Shown: piece after piece, positions 43,164 through 53,689 of the stretch
Numbering within the stretch: the first letter of the stretch is position 1
Layout: every line of letters starts with the position of its first letter
Assembly: GCF_023078275.1 (NCBI RefSeq)
Contig: NC_062973.1
Coordinates: forward strand, 5,238,926 to 5,302,925
DNA: 64,000 nucleotides
From: Leguminivora glycinivorella
Lineage: Eukaryota; Arthropoda; Insecta; Lepidoptera; Tortricidae
Direction: 5' to 3'
Program-made: the position numbers and the translations under genes
The notes under the pieces: generated by a model
What the model was told of the DNA's origin: nothing
Databases searched by the model: none
What the model saw: only the letters and a program-made list of their open reading frames with translations

Positions 43164-43301
43164 GTTACTTACTTACATTTAATTTAAGTACGTACTTAAT
43201 GTATTGTATTTTTATTAGAACATGTACTTGAATGTATTTTGACCTGTAACTCGATGTTATAAATAAAGTATTGTATTGTATTGTATTGTATTGCATTATC
43301 A

Positions 43302-44300
43302 AATCTGTTTTTCAAGTACTTAATAAAGTAATCAAATCTATCTGTCTGTAGCCTGGATGTCTATACCTAGATACTTATTTTAGAACGTCTTGATATTTGA
43401 ATTACCTACTGCTATTTAAATAATCAGGGTGGTTCACGAACAATCGTACAAATGGAAAAATTATTATTGTTAAATTTTGATGAGACACCCGTTTTACTCC
43501 TATTTTGTTGTTAATATGTATACTACAAAAATATATAATTTTATTTGAACTAGTTACCATTTTTTTAGTTACTCCTTTGTGCTTTCAAATTTAAAATGTT
43601 GTATGAAATAAAAAACATATTTTCAGTACATATATTAGGGTACTACTTTATCGCACTGGTGTGAGAAGTAGTACTTTAAGTGTCTATGTTAGAACTTCAA
43701 AGAGTTTACCTATTTAATGAATAATACGTAATTTGAGTGTCTCTTTTTTGCCCGTTTTTTATTTTAATATTTTTTTTGAAATGTAGGTCAATTCTACTCA
43801 GAAACACGAGCATTTTTTTTATCTCAATAGGAGAATAGAGTGTCCAAAAAATTCCAAAATTCCATGATTTTGGAAGACCAATTTTTGTTACTCTAGTGTT
43901 CTGCCATACAAATTATGTGGAAAATGGTAACACAATTGGAAAAAATATATGAGCGACTTTTATACCAATTAGACTTGCAAAAGCTGGCGTTTCTGAGTAA
44001 AAATACCTTAAAATGCATCAATATTATCACATATTTTGAGATATCACACATCACATATCACAATGCCTCAAGGGCCTATTTTAGACATTAGCTAGCTTTT
44101 AAGTTTAGTCTTAGTTTCTTATATAATTATGTAAATATGTTCATGTAAATTTTGAGAAAGTGTACATGCTGATGATTCTCAGGAAAAATATGTATTGTTT
44201 TTTATATTTGTGTTTCATAAAGATTTATTGTTGAACTATATTGTGCATACAAAACAAATTGCTCGTGTGTATATTACAGGCGTTTAAGTGTTATTCAGGC
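43302..44300. other. Intergenic, no gene
   Basis: AT-rich DNA. A stretch near 44092-44130 (tagcttttaagtttagtctt) recurs at 13130-13165, so short dispersed repeats are present. Nothing coding recognised. Confidence 0.4.
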
Positions 44301-44504
44301 AATTCAAATATTTACGATGACTAAGAATTTCAGCCTTGCTACGATTCTTGCAGTTAGTAAACGTTTAGTATTTATCTTTTTTAATAACTAAGGAAACTTT
44401 ACGCAAACTTTTGCACTTCTTCCTGGATATACAGATGCAGGTTTCTCCTATTTATCTGAATGAAAGAAGAAACTGACTGACTGACTGACATATCAACGCA
44501 CAGC

Positions 44505-44585
44505 CGAAACCTCTGATTGTGGAAGATTGGTCGTTGTGTTCTGAACATTTTGAAATACGAATAGAATCATTGAAAAAGATGTAGT
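44505..44585 (+). pseudogene. THAP-like zinc-finger fragment
   Basis: The plus frame reads PKPLIVEDWSLCSEHFEIRI, then ESLKKM and a stop. The W..CSEHF block is the second zinc-ligand pair (C-x2-H) of a THAP finger. No start or first pair is visible nearby. A weaker relative (NWSFIKCAEHFEI) lies near 51680-51717. Confidence 0.5.
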
Positions 44586-44821
44586 CAATAGAGCCACTGA
44601 AAAAAGTAAAAAAAAGACATGCTCAATGATATCGAAAAAAATGTATTTTTTTATATATATAAAATTGTGTTTCCTAAACAAACATTGTTAACATTGACAC
44701 TATATTGTACTTAGGTATAGAATTGCTCGAGTGTATGCTACAGATGTTTCTTTCTAAATTATCCAAGCATTTTCAAATCTTTATGACTCAGAATTCCCGT
44801 CCTGCTACGATTCATGCAACT

Positions 44822-45105
44822 AGGGCCACTTGCACCACCCGCGCTTAACTCAAGGTTAGTGGGCTGTCAACTGTCAAATTCCATATAAAATGGTGGGTTA
44901 ACCCGGGGTTAACCCTCCATTTTCGGTGGTACGAGTGACCCTTAGTCCGTTTTCAAATTATCCATTCCGATATCGGATGTTGGAAGGATTTCAATGGCAA
45001 AAATCCATGATGGCGCCTGTAATGTATGGGATATTGGTCCGACATCCGATATCGGATCGGATAATGTGAAAACGCACTTAGGGCCACTTGCACCGTGACC
45101 CTTAG
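44822..45105. repeat. Compound MITE
   Basis: 44822-44945 has inverted ends (agggccacttgcaccaccc and ggtggtacgagtgaccctta). 44943-45079 is a second unit (ccgttttcaaattatcc and ggataatgtgaaaacgcac) with ccgatatcgg inside. A further agggccacttgcaccgtgac then follows. The arrangement suggests nested or tandem MITEs sharing a cttag junction. Confidence 0.7.
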
Positions 45106-45342
45106 TAATAATAAAATATGTCTACATATATTTTAAATAACTAAGGGCGTCATTGATCGAAGATATTGATTGAAGAGGTTTCTTGACAACTTCCTTCAAT
45201 GGTACTTGAATGAAACTTAACTTTATAGGATTATAAATTTAATGTAGGTAATAAACCAAATTAATAGGTAATTTCGTTGCTAACTTACGATCATAAAGCA
45301 AGTGAATATATTACAGGAATGCTTGTAAAGTCCGTATTAATA

Positions 45343-45525
45343 AATAAAAATAAAAATAATTATAACACATTATTACACAGATTGACTTAGTCCCACAGTA
45401 AGCCCAAGAAGGCTTGTGTTGTGGGTACTCAGACAACGATATATATAATATACAAATACTTATATACATAAAAAAATCCATTACTCAGGAACAAAATATC
45501 TGTGCTCATCACACAAATAAATAAA
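45343..45525 (-). mobile_element. tRNA-derived SINE, copy 7 (head missing)
   Basis: Minus-strand copy keeping the tail (cacagattgacttagtccca, gaaggcttgtgttgtgggta) and middle (aaatatctgtgctcatcaca) but ending before the tRNA-like head. It is replaced by an AATA-rich run. Confidence 0.8.
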
Positions 45526-46500
45526 AAATAAAATAATATATGAATGATAAGATATATGTTTTTACTACTGTAAATACCGTAATCATGAAAGATAGATATG
45601 TTTTTGATAATTATTCAGCATAGCTACGAGTATGCTTGCTGCTGGGCACAAGCTACTAGAAGGTATGAACTATTTGAGGACTTGACGGAAAACTTTGAAA
45701 TTATTTTCGCAGATATACAAATGAAGGTTGTATTTCCTATTTATGTTTTACGAATAAAAATTGTCACGAGCAAGGACTTCAACCAGCTAATAAAATATTT
45801 ACCTAATAGAAAAGGTAACAAGTAAAATACCTAGGCATTTTACATAACTTAAGAAGTAAAATACCTACTGTATTTACATAGTTTAAACTATTGCGTAACA
45901 GGGAAATATTATCTAATTAAAATAATGCATGTAATGTTAACCACAATTTATGTTTCCTTTTTATCCTGTTGACGTAAAATCCAGTCTAAGCGCATAATAA
46001 CTTTTATGCAAATATGTAACATTGTAAACCATGCTGTAGTAAACATTTGTAATATTATTTAAATCTTAGTTCAAATTATTGAACGTAGTAAAACAAAAGA
46101 TTTCATATTCTTCTTTAGCATATTTTTTACCATCTTCACGCGAGCAACTCACGGTTTCACCGCATAACAACCGTCTGATATTTTTTTTTGTTCATCACAG
46201 CATACGGAAGGCGTAGACTGAATTGATTTTTTACGTACTTCGGTTACTATTATTTCTCTGCTCACTAACAGAGCGGCAGCTGACGTCCACGAGGGTTTAT
46301 CACACATAGCCGTTAATCACAATAGGAATTTTTGCTGGAGGCGATGACTGACGAAATTTTCACCTGTCCCCGAACTATTTCAGTGTCTCCACTAAATAGT
46401 CAACCAAATTAAAAGCTGGTAAATCACGTCAAAGCTTCCCCGCGTTCACTCTGACGTAGGTTACGTGACATAAAAGGACACGCAATTCTTTCGAGGAAAA
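45526..46500. other. Intergenic upstream of gene E
   Basis: No supported gene. gcggcagctgacgtccacga at 46274 is shared with 31830. A 75-residue open frame at 45598-45825 follows an AG acceptor-like attattcag but has no recognised domain. Confidence 0.35.
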
Positions 46501-46518
46501 TCATGAAATACTTCTAGC

Positions 46519-46526
46519 TATATAAT
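46519..46526 (+). promoter_or_regulatory. Possible TATA box of gene E
   Basis: TATATAAT lies 92 bases before the gene E start codon, at a distance similar to the TATATAAG boxes of A, B and D. The only TCAGT is too close (46529-46533) to be its initiator. Confidence 0.35.
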
Positions 46527-46610
46527 CCTCAGTATTTATTACAACCAAGTAGTACGATCTGAGAAACAGAAGTGCTCGTGTTTTAAGGAAGTATTTAAAA
46601 TTAATAAATA

Positions 46611-49600
46611 ATGAAAATGAGTTTAGAAAATACCTTTATTGCTGTGGTAAGTTCAGGTTATAATTAAGAGTTTTGAATGATTCACGGTTATTTTCATTAG
46701 ACTTATATTGACCGGGATATAGACCGTGATTACCTTTTAAAAAGGTAATCACGGTCTATATCCCGGTCAATATAAGTCAGGTTATAATTATTAATTTAAC
46801 TAAATTATGGTTACTAATACTGACACTGTTTCGGACTGACTTTTTTCTACATATGCGCGCTACTATGCATTGGTCAATACATACCTAAAAACTCATGCCT
46901 GGCCCCGTAGCCGAATGGCATTTCTACGACGTGAAACGAAAACGAAACGCCGCGAAAGGTAGTCTGGCTCTGTCGCGCTAATATGCAAGAGCGATAGAGA
47001 TAGATTTCTAGGAGCGTTTCGTTTCGTGAGCGTTTCGTGAGCGTTTGTGCATGCACGCACGCTGTACTTTCAAAAGGGTTAGGCGGAGCACACAAACTTT
47101 CAGCGTAAAGTTTCAATGCCACTCTGAGCGACAAAGATAATTATCCGAAAGGTCGAAATTAATTTTAGAGCAAACCAAAGTAGGAAAATAACAAAAGTAG
47201 CAATAAGCGATTTTTCAATTTACGTTTGCAGTGCGGTGGATTATCATATACATACATACTCGTACTTAACACATTTTTTTCCTCAAATACTTTCACCAGT
47301 TTGTCTATCTAAAGAAACATGTATCTACAATAGGTAACAGTACCTAAACAGTTCAATAATTTAATTTTCCAGATGCTGTGTCTGATGGGATTTGCAGTTA
47401 ACCACGCATATCCAAGTAAGTGTATTAATTAAGATGAATTTCACCTTTATATTTATTATGAACCTCAATTTAATACTTTAAAATTGTTACTTTACTGTAA
47501 CTCGTCTAGGTACACTTCTATAAAAATAACATTAAATGAAGTTAACTTCATTTAATGTTAAGGTTTACCGAGTACGTACTAAATGGACATAACGATATTT
47601 TTAATTATTTAAGGTTTGAAAAGAGACTTTAGTCTCTTTATTATACTGTGCTTTAGTGTTGGAACCAGAATGACTGGGTATATAACAGCAAAAAAAGAAT
47701 ATGAGCTTTTTCAGAAAGGAAAGATTAAAAACATGATTCTCACAGGTGCGGTTGGGTTTCCTACAGCTGAGAATCATTTTAAAATATTCATAAACTGTTT
47801 TTAACCCCCGACGCAAAAACGAAGGGGTGTTATAAGTTTGACGTGTCTGTCTGTGTGTATGTCTGTCTGTCTGACTGTCTGTTTGTCTGTCTGTCTGTGT
47901 GTGTGTCTGTCTGTGGCATCGTAGCTCTCGAACGGATGAACCGATTTTGATTTAGTTTTTTTTTCGTCTGAAAGCTGAGTTAGTCGGGAGTGTTCTTAGC
48001 CATGTTTCATGAAAATCGGTCGACTAGGTCGCGGTCGGGGGTTTTTTCAAAATTTTAATTTTGTGGTTATGTTGACAGCTAAGGAGGCATGGCCTGAGGA
48101 ATGTAAAGGAAAAACGTACTGCCACGTGCAACCAGACTACTACCCGAAAGAGACATTTGCTAAGATTTTAGACGGAGTGGTAAGTTCATCAAAATCTATG
48201 ACACGTAGGACTTTAAAAATTACAACAATTGTAAATAAAAAAAGAGTAGAAATATTGGTCGATATATGACACAAATTGACCCAGCACCAGTGTATATTAT
48301 GATTTTTTATTTCGAAGCACCTACTCTTTTTGATTGTTTTTTTATTTTCGCTACCCAAAGGTTATCTGGTAGAGATAGCTCTTTAGCAATAAGACCGCCT
48401 GTTGTCTGCCTCTATTTATAATCATTTGTTTTGTCTTCACTGTATCTTTTTTCTGTATCTTTTGCTGAGGTGTGCCAATACAGAGTATTCTATCTATCTA
48501 TCTGTCTATCTAAGCATATAAATGGATACGAAACGACATCGACAGGCGAAACAACCATAAGTTAGGAACCAAGAATACAGACAGATATTTGCTGCGTTCG
48601 TCATACAATGTCCTCACCGGGATCGCACCCAGGACTCACTAAGCCAGACTGGTCAATTCTAAAATTCCCTCACAAAATTATTGAGTTTATTTTTTTCTCA
48701 GAACCTACAGTTCCAACAAGGTGGAGGGGTTTCCAATCGCAGTAGCGAAGGCGATGTTGCCAGCTGTAGTACAATTAAGCGGGTGAGTGCACCAATTTCC
48801 TTAATACAATATACATACATATTTAAATATTTAAAAATATTTTAAGCGGGTTACTCACGTATTAAGTCGATATAGCGTTCGACATGTTTCGATCCAATTT
48901 TTGAGGATCTTTCTCAAGAGTAGTGACCCCGCCTTTACATGTCGAGAGCGCGACGCATACTCGACATGTACCTAAAGGCAGGGTTGCTACTCTTGAGAAA
49001 GATCCTCGAAAATTGGATCGAAACATGTCGAACGCTATATCGACTTAATACGTGAGTAACCCGCTTAAAATATTTTTTAAATGTGTATGAATCTCACTCA
49101 AAACTCCCAAACGGGGTAGGCAGAGGGAGAGAGAAAGAAAACGAAATTGTGATGCACATAAGCGTAAAGCCTGCCTGATTTTAAGCAGGTACCCTTAGTT
49201 TCAGTACTGAAGTCACACGCTCGTTGACAATCCCACAAATCTACCAGAATTTTCTTTTGGAGCAGTAAAACTCTTACTTATGGCACCATCTGGAAACACA
49301 AACTCAAACTATAATAAAGCCTCCGCCACACATAAAGCGTTTTGATAGCGCAGCGTTAGCGGAGCTGAATGCGCACGCATTCCACTCGCAATCCGCGCTC
49401 GTTAGTTCCCGTCGGCGTCCGCTGGGCGCAACGCCAGCGTTCGTCCGGCGCACCGCTATCATTGCGCTCCGCTGACGCTCCGCCTACGCTCTCAAAACGC
49501 GCATGTGTGGCCGAGCTTTAACTAATTAGAAGATCTTATACTAGTCATCATGTTAAAATTAAGCTTATGCAAGATTTGTGGTTAGCAAACCCTCCATCAA

Positions 49601-50401
49601 AGTATGTATTTACCTTCATTAATACACATAATAATGAACAATATTATCTTTTTCAGTTTGACAAGATTTACCTGATCTTAGACGATAGCGACACTATCCG
49701 GTTCGTCGCCCAGAATGAAGATGTCTTCTCATTCATGCTTCAGATTGAAGAATGCAGGTAATTTGTACAAACAATTAATCTAATCTACAAAAACAATTGT
49801 ATTTTTCCATTAAAGAAGGGCCCTGCTTCAAGTGCAACAAGGAAGTTTTTAACAGAAATTTTATATTTCTGTCGATCTAGTGTTTAGATATTTTCCAAAA
49901 TTGGCATAAAATGCCACAAAATACTTGGCCATCGTGTCTTGACTATTTGAGTAATTCCCAAAAAGCTTGTACATTTGGATCATGGACTCTATTTAATTAG
50001 CCAACCAATGTTTATGAATATCGAAGACGTGACCCAAATGTACAATTTTTCGGGGAATCGCTAAATTGTGACTTGAAGACCTAAGTGTTTCTACCTCTAT
50101 TAATACACGTTTTTAAGTATCGCCAAGATCAACAACTTACAAAGTCACTAGTCTAAGCTTCTGAAGAAAAGGTGTTATTAGTCAATTATTTCATAATACA
50201 TACATTTATTCCAGTACACCCGGCCGAACTTATTCTTCTGCGCTGGACGAAGACCACCTCCGTGAACAGAGAGTAGACTGCTACGAAACCAGACAGCCGT
50301 TCGAGTTCCCCGTGCTCTCGCTAGATGGCGCTAAACTTGAATCCATGGCGCCTAAGGGTGGAGTCCCTGTGAGCTGCTCTGCCAAAGTGATAGCCACGTA
50401 G
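46611..50401 (+). CDS. Spätzle-like cystine-knot ligand, gene E (six exons)
   Basis: Predicted secreted protein of 182 residues. Exons: 46611-46646, 47373-47415, 48079-48179, 48702-48782, 49657-49757, 50215-50401; phases 0, 1, 0, 0, 2. The signal region is MKMSLENTFIAV-MLCLMGFAVNHAYP. Exon 3 reads CKGKTYCHVQPDYYPKETF. Exon 4 has SNRSSEGD (a single arginine, about residue 73; no dibasic site) and ASCSTIK. Exon 5 ends MLQIEECS. Exon 6 has RVDCYETRQPFEFPVL and PVSCSAKVIAT. Four mature cysteines, as in gene B. The translation may start at M1 or M3. Intron 1 holds a perfect palindrome and a MITE, intron 2 a dispersed repeat ending near exon 3, intron 4 a long palindromic MITE. Confidence 0.92.
46700..46778. 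repeat. Perfect 79-bp palindrome in gene E intron 1
   Basis: gacttatattgaccgggata, tagaccgtgattacctttt is followed immediately by its exact inverse ending tataagtc. Almost no spacer (centre near 46739). Confidence 0.92.
46903..47060. repeat. MITE gtagccgaatg family, copy 3
   Basis: Starts ccccgtagccgaatggcatt and runs, inverted relative to copies 1-2, through gccgcgaaaggtagtctggc to gtttcgtgagcgtttgtgca. Gene E intron 1. Confidence 0.8.
47806..48060 (+). repeat. Dispersed repeat, second copy
   Basis: acccccgacgcaaaaacgaa, a (TGTC)n stretch, gcatcgtagctctcgaacgg, atgaaccgattttgatttag, tcgggagtgttcttagccat and gtttcatgaaaatcggtcga. It is the same family as 18541-19100, here uninterrupted. It ends about 20 bases before exon 3 of gene E. 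Confidence 0.85.
48505..48660 (-). mobile_element. Degenerate SINE, copy 8
   Basis: gaaccaagaatacagacaga, atatttgctgcgttcgtcat, gtcctcaccgggatcgcacc and aagccagactggtca follow the order of the minus-strand SINE but are heavily diverged. Gene E intron 3. Confidence 0.6.
48833..49077. repeat. Palindromic MITE in gene E intron 4
   Basis: aaaaatattttaagcgggtt, actcacgtattaagtcgata on the left is matched inverted on the right to 49077. The arms are about 110 bp with few mismatches, and the centre is near gagagcgcgacgcatactcg. Confidence 0.9.
49316..49519. repeat. MITE with GC-rich interior
   Basis: Left aaagcctccgccacacataa, agcgttttgatagcg; right cgctctcaaaacgcgcatgt, gtggccgagcttt, inverted with mismatches. 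Interior is rich in cgcag and gcgct words. Gene E intron 4. Confidence 0.7.
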
Positions 50402-50639
50402 TTTGGTATCAGATTTTAGACTGAATAATTTTTAATTTTTACGAACCCTTCGCCAAAATAATGTATCAATTCTAGTCTAAATTTCAAATTATTAGTTATT
50501 TATTATTTTCCAACCTCGACAGGTACTTTGTTTACAAAGGCTTGGAAATTAAAGTGTTTTTATTCAGCCAGCTATAAAAATCTTTTTATAATAAAAATAT
50601 AATTGTAACATTTTTAAATTTTGACACATTGTGTTATTT

Positions 50640-51280
50640 GTTTTGCTATATTGTTCTAGAGCATGAAGTAAACCATAACTTAACTCCGTTAGTCAGCGCC
50701 ATTTATTCAATACTATCATCATAACTACACTCACGAGGTCTACAAAATATTTTTATTCGAAATGTGTATTGAAGTGATACCCTGATATTAAAATGAACAA
50801 AAATGTCGTCTGTTCTTAAAAAAATAAATAAACACGTAAAAATATTGGTGGAAATTTGATATTTGTCCCTTCCCGGCTGTGAAGTTAGCTCTATTCATAA
50901 TATACTATGGGCCTTTTCAGAGTTATATTTTTTTGTATAAAATTGTTAGTCCCGGGGCATATCGTCCTTGGTTTCAATTTTTTTTTATAACTTTTATAAG
51001 TGCTTCGCCGCTCCTTAAGTTGGACCCATGTAAACTGTCAAGACTCATGATTATATACGTGTCAACTAAAGAGGACCGAGTATATAGAGTTACTGTCAAA
51101 GAAAAATGTGTAGTCACCGTGCGTAGACTGCGACTGCCATCTCTCGACAGGCTTAAAACTTTTGAACCTCAGTTTTGATAATTTGGCCCATACTCAACTT
51201 GATATGTGTTAAAATGTCAAATATTAATATTAACACCGTCTAGCCGAGAGTCTACCAAAGGTGTACCTACAGATGTAGTT
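50640..51280. other. Intergenic downstream of gene E
   Basis: No gene recognised. A 99-codon open frame at 50879-51178 has no recognisable domain and lacks context, so it is not called. Confidence 0.35.
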
Positions 51281-51421
51281 CGAAAAGATTTGCCTTCGTA
51301 TGCTTACGTAAACGTACGAACGTGTCATGCTATTTCAGTCAGTCTCAGTACAAGATGTAAGACATTGACTGAACTAGCATGACTAACACGAACGGAAAAA
51401 TACGAAGGAAACCCTTTTCGC
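51281..51421. repeat. MITE with tcgaaaag ends
   Basis: gttcgaaaagatttgccttc, gtatgcttacg on the left and aatacgaaggaaacccttttcgc on the right (split: aatacgaaggaaaccc, ttttcgc) are inverted with mismatches. catgctatttcagtcagt / gactgaactagcatg is inverted inside. Confidence 0.7.
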
Positions 51422-51867
51422 ACTGTAACGCTATCTAGGACAATAAATAAAATCTAGGCCACCGTGCCTTTTTCTTGACAGTTCCGAAGTACGTTTTTTT
51501 GTTAGATTTTATCTGTCTTTCTTTACGCAGTTGTGTCAATGAACATTGAACATCGGCAATATCATTTATGAAGACAACGCCCCTTCGCATCCTCTGTCCG
51601 AAAGCTATTTTTTAGTCGATGGGTTTTGATATACATCAAAATCACAAGTGGTCAGAAAGATTTTAGGTCTAAAAACAATTGGTCGTTTATAAAATGTGCT
51701 GAACATTTTGAAATACCGTATTTACGTAGTTTTAAAGAAATAACCGTTTTTGGATTTAAATAAAGGAGTGGTTCAATCGATCATTGTTCAAGTGTTGAAA
51801 GTATTTAACAGACTCTTGATGTAAGGGTATCAGAGTTATAGGTGATGATCAATCAATCAAAAATATT

Positions 51868-52065
51868 TACATACATACATACATACAATCACGCCTGTAT
51901 CCCATAAAGGGGTAGGCAGAGCACATGAAACTACTAAAGCTTCAATGCCACTCTTGGCAAATAAGGGGTTGAAAGAAAACGAAACTGTGGCATTGCAGTG
52001 ACAGGTTGCCAGCCTCTCGCCTACGCCACAATTTAACCCATATCCCATAGTCAAATATTTATTTG
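51868..52065 (-). repeat. LINE-tail repeat with (TACA)n, copy 3
   Basis: (TACA)n, then caatcacgcctgtatcccat, ttgaaagaaaacgaaactgt and cgcctacgccacaatttaac. It is the most complete counterpart of copy 2 in the opposite orientation. Confidence 0.75.
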
Positions 52066-52852
52066 TATAAATAAGGGTATAATAAATGGGAAATACATTT
52101 TCATTTTCAATCCTTATTTTACCACAGTTTGGCGTACAAATATTTAATTCTCAAAACTAACTTAGCTTCTATGTATTATGTACAGGCATGCACTCTTATA
52201 ATTAAAATGGCACAATCTAATTATAAGTATGTCATGAACTAATACCTATCGAACAAATATCAAAATAAATTAAATATATGATTTTGCAATGACATTCAAA
52301 TTAATTAATTTAATAATATAATAATACATAAATTTAAATCCACTATAATCACTGGCCAATTCCCTACTTATAGATCACACTTTTCTAAAAACTCATAAAT
52401 AATAGGTACAATCCATTAAATGTCTATACAATTTTCTTTCAAATAAATTAAATGGGAATTGGGACGATTAAATATTTGTATTGCCATTCGATAAATATTA
52501 TTCTTAGGAAGAGATATATTTGTCAGCGGTATAAAAAGTTTCAGTTCCAGGCGCAGCGAAGAGTATGAGAATTGGACTACCAATACCAATTATAATATAA
52601 ATACACATCTGATCTACTTCAAATCCATTCTCCATCGCCTCAGTGACAGTAATCGTTCAATAATATTAGATTGGACACAGCAACTTCGTTGAAAAACTGC
52701 GTGTTTTCTATCAATTTCATGCTGTTGCGAAATAATGTAGAATTAGAGCGAGGAAAAATAGGGGATGTACAGGAATAGCGAACACCTTTACATTTGATTG
52801 GACATAATAGAACAACTCAACAATAATTAAATTAAATAAATGTCTGTAATTA
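52066..52852. other. Intergenic, nothing recognised
   Basis: Very AT-rich DNA before the hAT-type MITE. No coding or repeat signal recognised. Confidence 0.35.
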
Positions 52853-52860
52853 GTATTTAT

Positions 52861-53351
52861 TAGGGATGTACCAACTAGTGATTTGGCCGACTAGGTCGAC
52901 TACCGACTAGTCGGCGGTTGGGTGGCCGATGAGTCGGCCGACTAGTCGGCTAGTCTGCCAGAACGTAATTTTCCACTAAGTTCACCAGAATTTTTGAATG
53001 TCATTTTTGGTTCTATCGCACTTTTCATTATTTTTTACAGATCATAGGTCTATGAGAATACATTTTCCATTTTTTGGCTTAGTAGGCAGTGATCCTGCCT
53101 ATGAAACCGATAGTATTAGGTAGGGCATTTATGTCGGTGCGATGGTCACAGATATTTTGTTCTTTAGACAAACAAAGCCATTACGGATACGTACATAATA
53201 CAACCATAAATCATCCATTAATTTATTTTTGTATTGATTTCCTGTCACTTATGAAGTGCCGACAGCCTTTTTTGCCGACTAGTGGCCGACTAATCGCCAA
53301 CTACAAATATGGCCGGATAGTTGGCTTTCCCAACTAGTCGGTACATCCCTA
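52861..53351. mobile_element. hAT-type MITE with exact 8-bp target duplication
   Basis: A 491-bp element. TAGGGATGTACCAACTAGT at the left and actagtcggtacatcccta at the right are terminal inverted repeats. GTATTTAT occurs at 52853-52860 and 53352-53359 as an 8-bp target duplication, the hAT hallmark. The interior is rich in gccgactag words and carries a SINE-head-like stretch (agtgatcctgcctatgaaac, gggcatttatgtc) near 53080-53150. Confidence 0.93.
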
Positions 53352-53689
53352 GTATTTATTTAATCAGTTAAAGACAACACTAACCTTTAATATTTGTTTA
53401 TTGTAATTTTGAACGCAACGAAAACATACATTCTTTTCACTTTGAATGAAATTCAAGTTAACCTAATAATTAAATACTTAAATCGTCATAAATACAAAAC
53501 ACTTTTCAATAATATTAATTAGAGAAACTTATCAAGAGTAACTTTTAGTACTTTTTCATTGATTTCATAAGCTCTACAGTTTACATGGTTTTACTTATCA
53601 CAGTGTAAACACGTCATGCTGACTAATTCTGTGTTTTATTTTAGTTTGGAGCGCGAATAGTTATTTTTGTATATTTATGTGCCATTTTT

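Larger units (their letters stand above)
39528..43294 (+). mobile_element. CR1/jockey-like LINE with 7-bp target duplication
   Basis: A plus-strand LINE with partial ORF1, intact ORF2 and an (ATTGT)n 3' tail at 43268-43293. ATTATCA at 39521-39527 and 43295-43301 is a probable target duplication. It is GC-rich compared with its surroundings. The 5' end lies within ORF1, so the copy is 5'-truncated. Confidence 0.88.

Noticed and set aside
45598..45825. A 75-residue frame after an acceptor-like attattcag, with VVFPIYVL vaguely like the exon 6 strand of gene B
   Set aside because: The cysteine pattern and the rest of the Spätzle exon do not align, so chance is more likely than homology.
10769..50401. 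Alternative identity of the cluster as PTTH/trunk-type or neurotrophin-like growth factors
   Set aside because: The prodomain C-x-x-x-x-C...DYP motif, the position of the first knot cysteine and the terminal C-x-C fit Spätzle better. A formal search is still needed.
50879..51178. 99-residue plus-strand frame downstream of gene E
   Set aside because: No domain, signal or splice context; hydrophobic AT-rich codons are expected by chance here.
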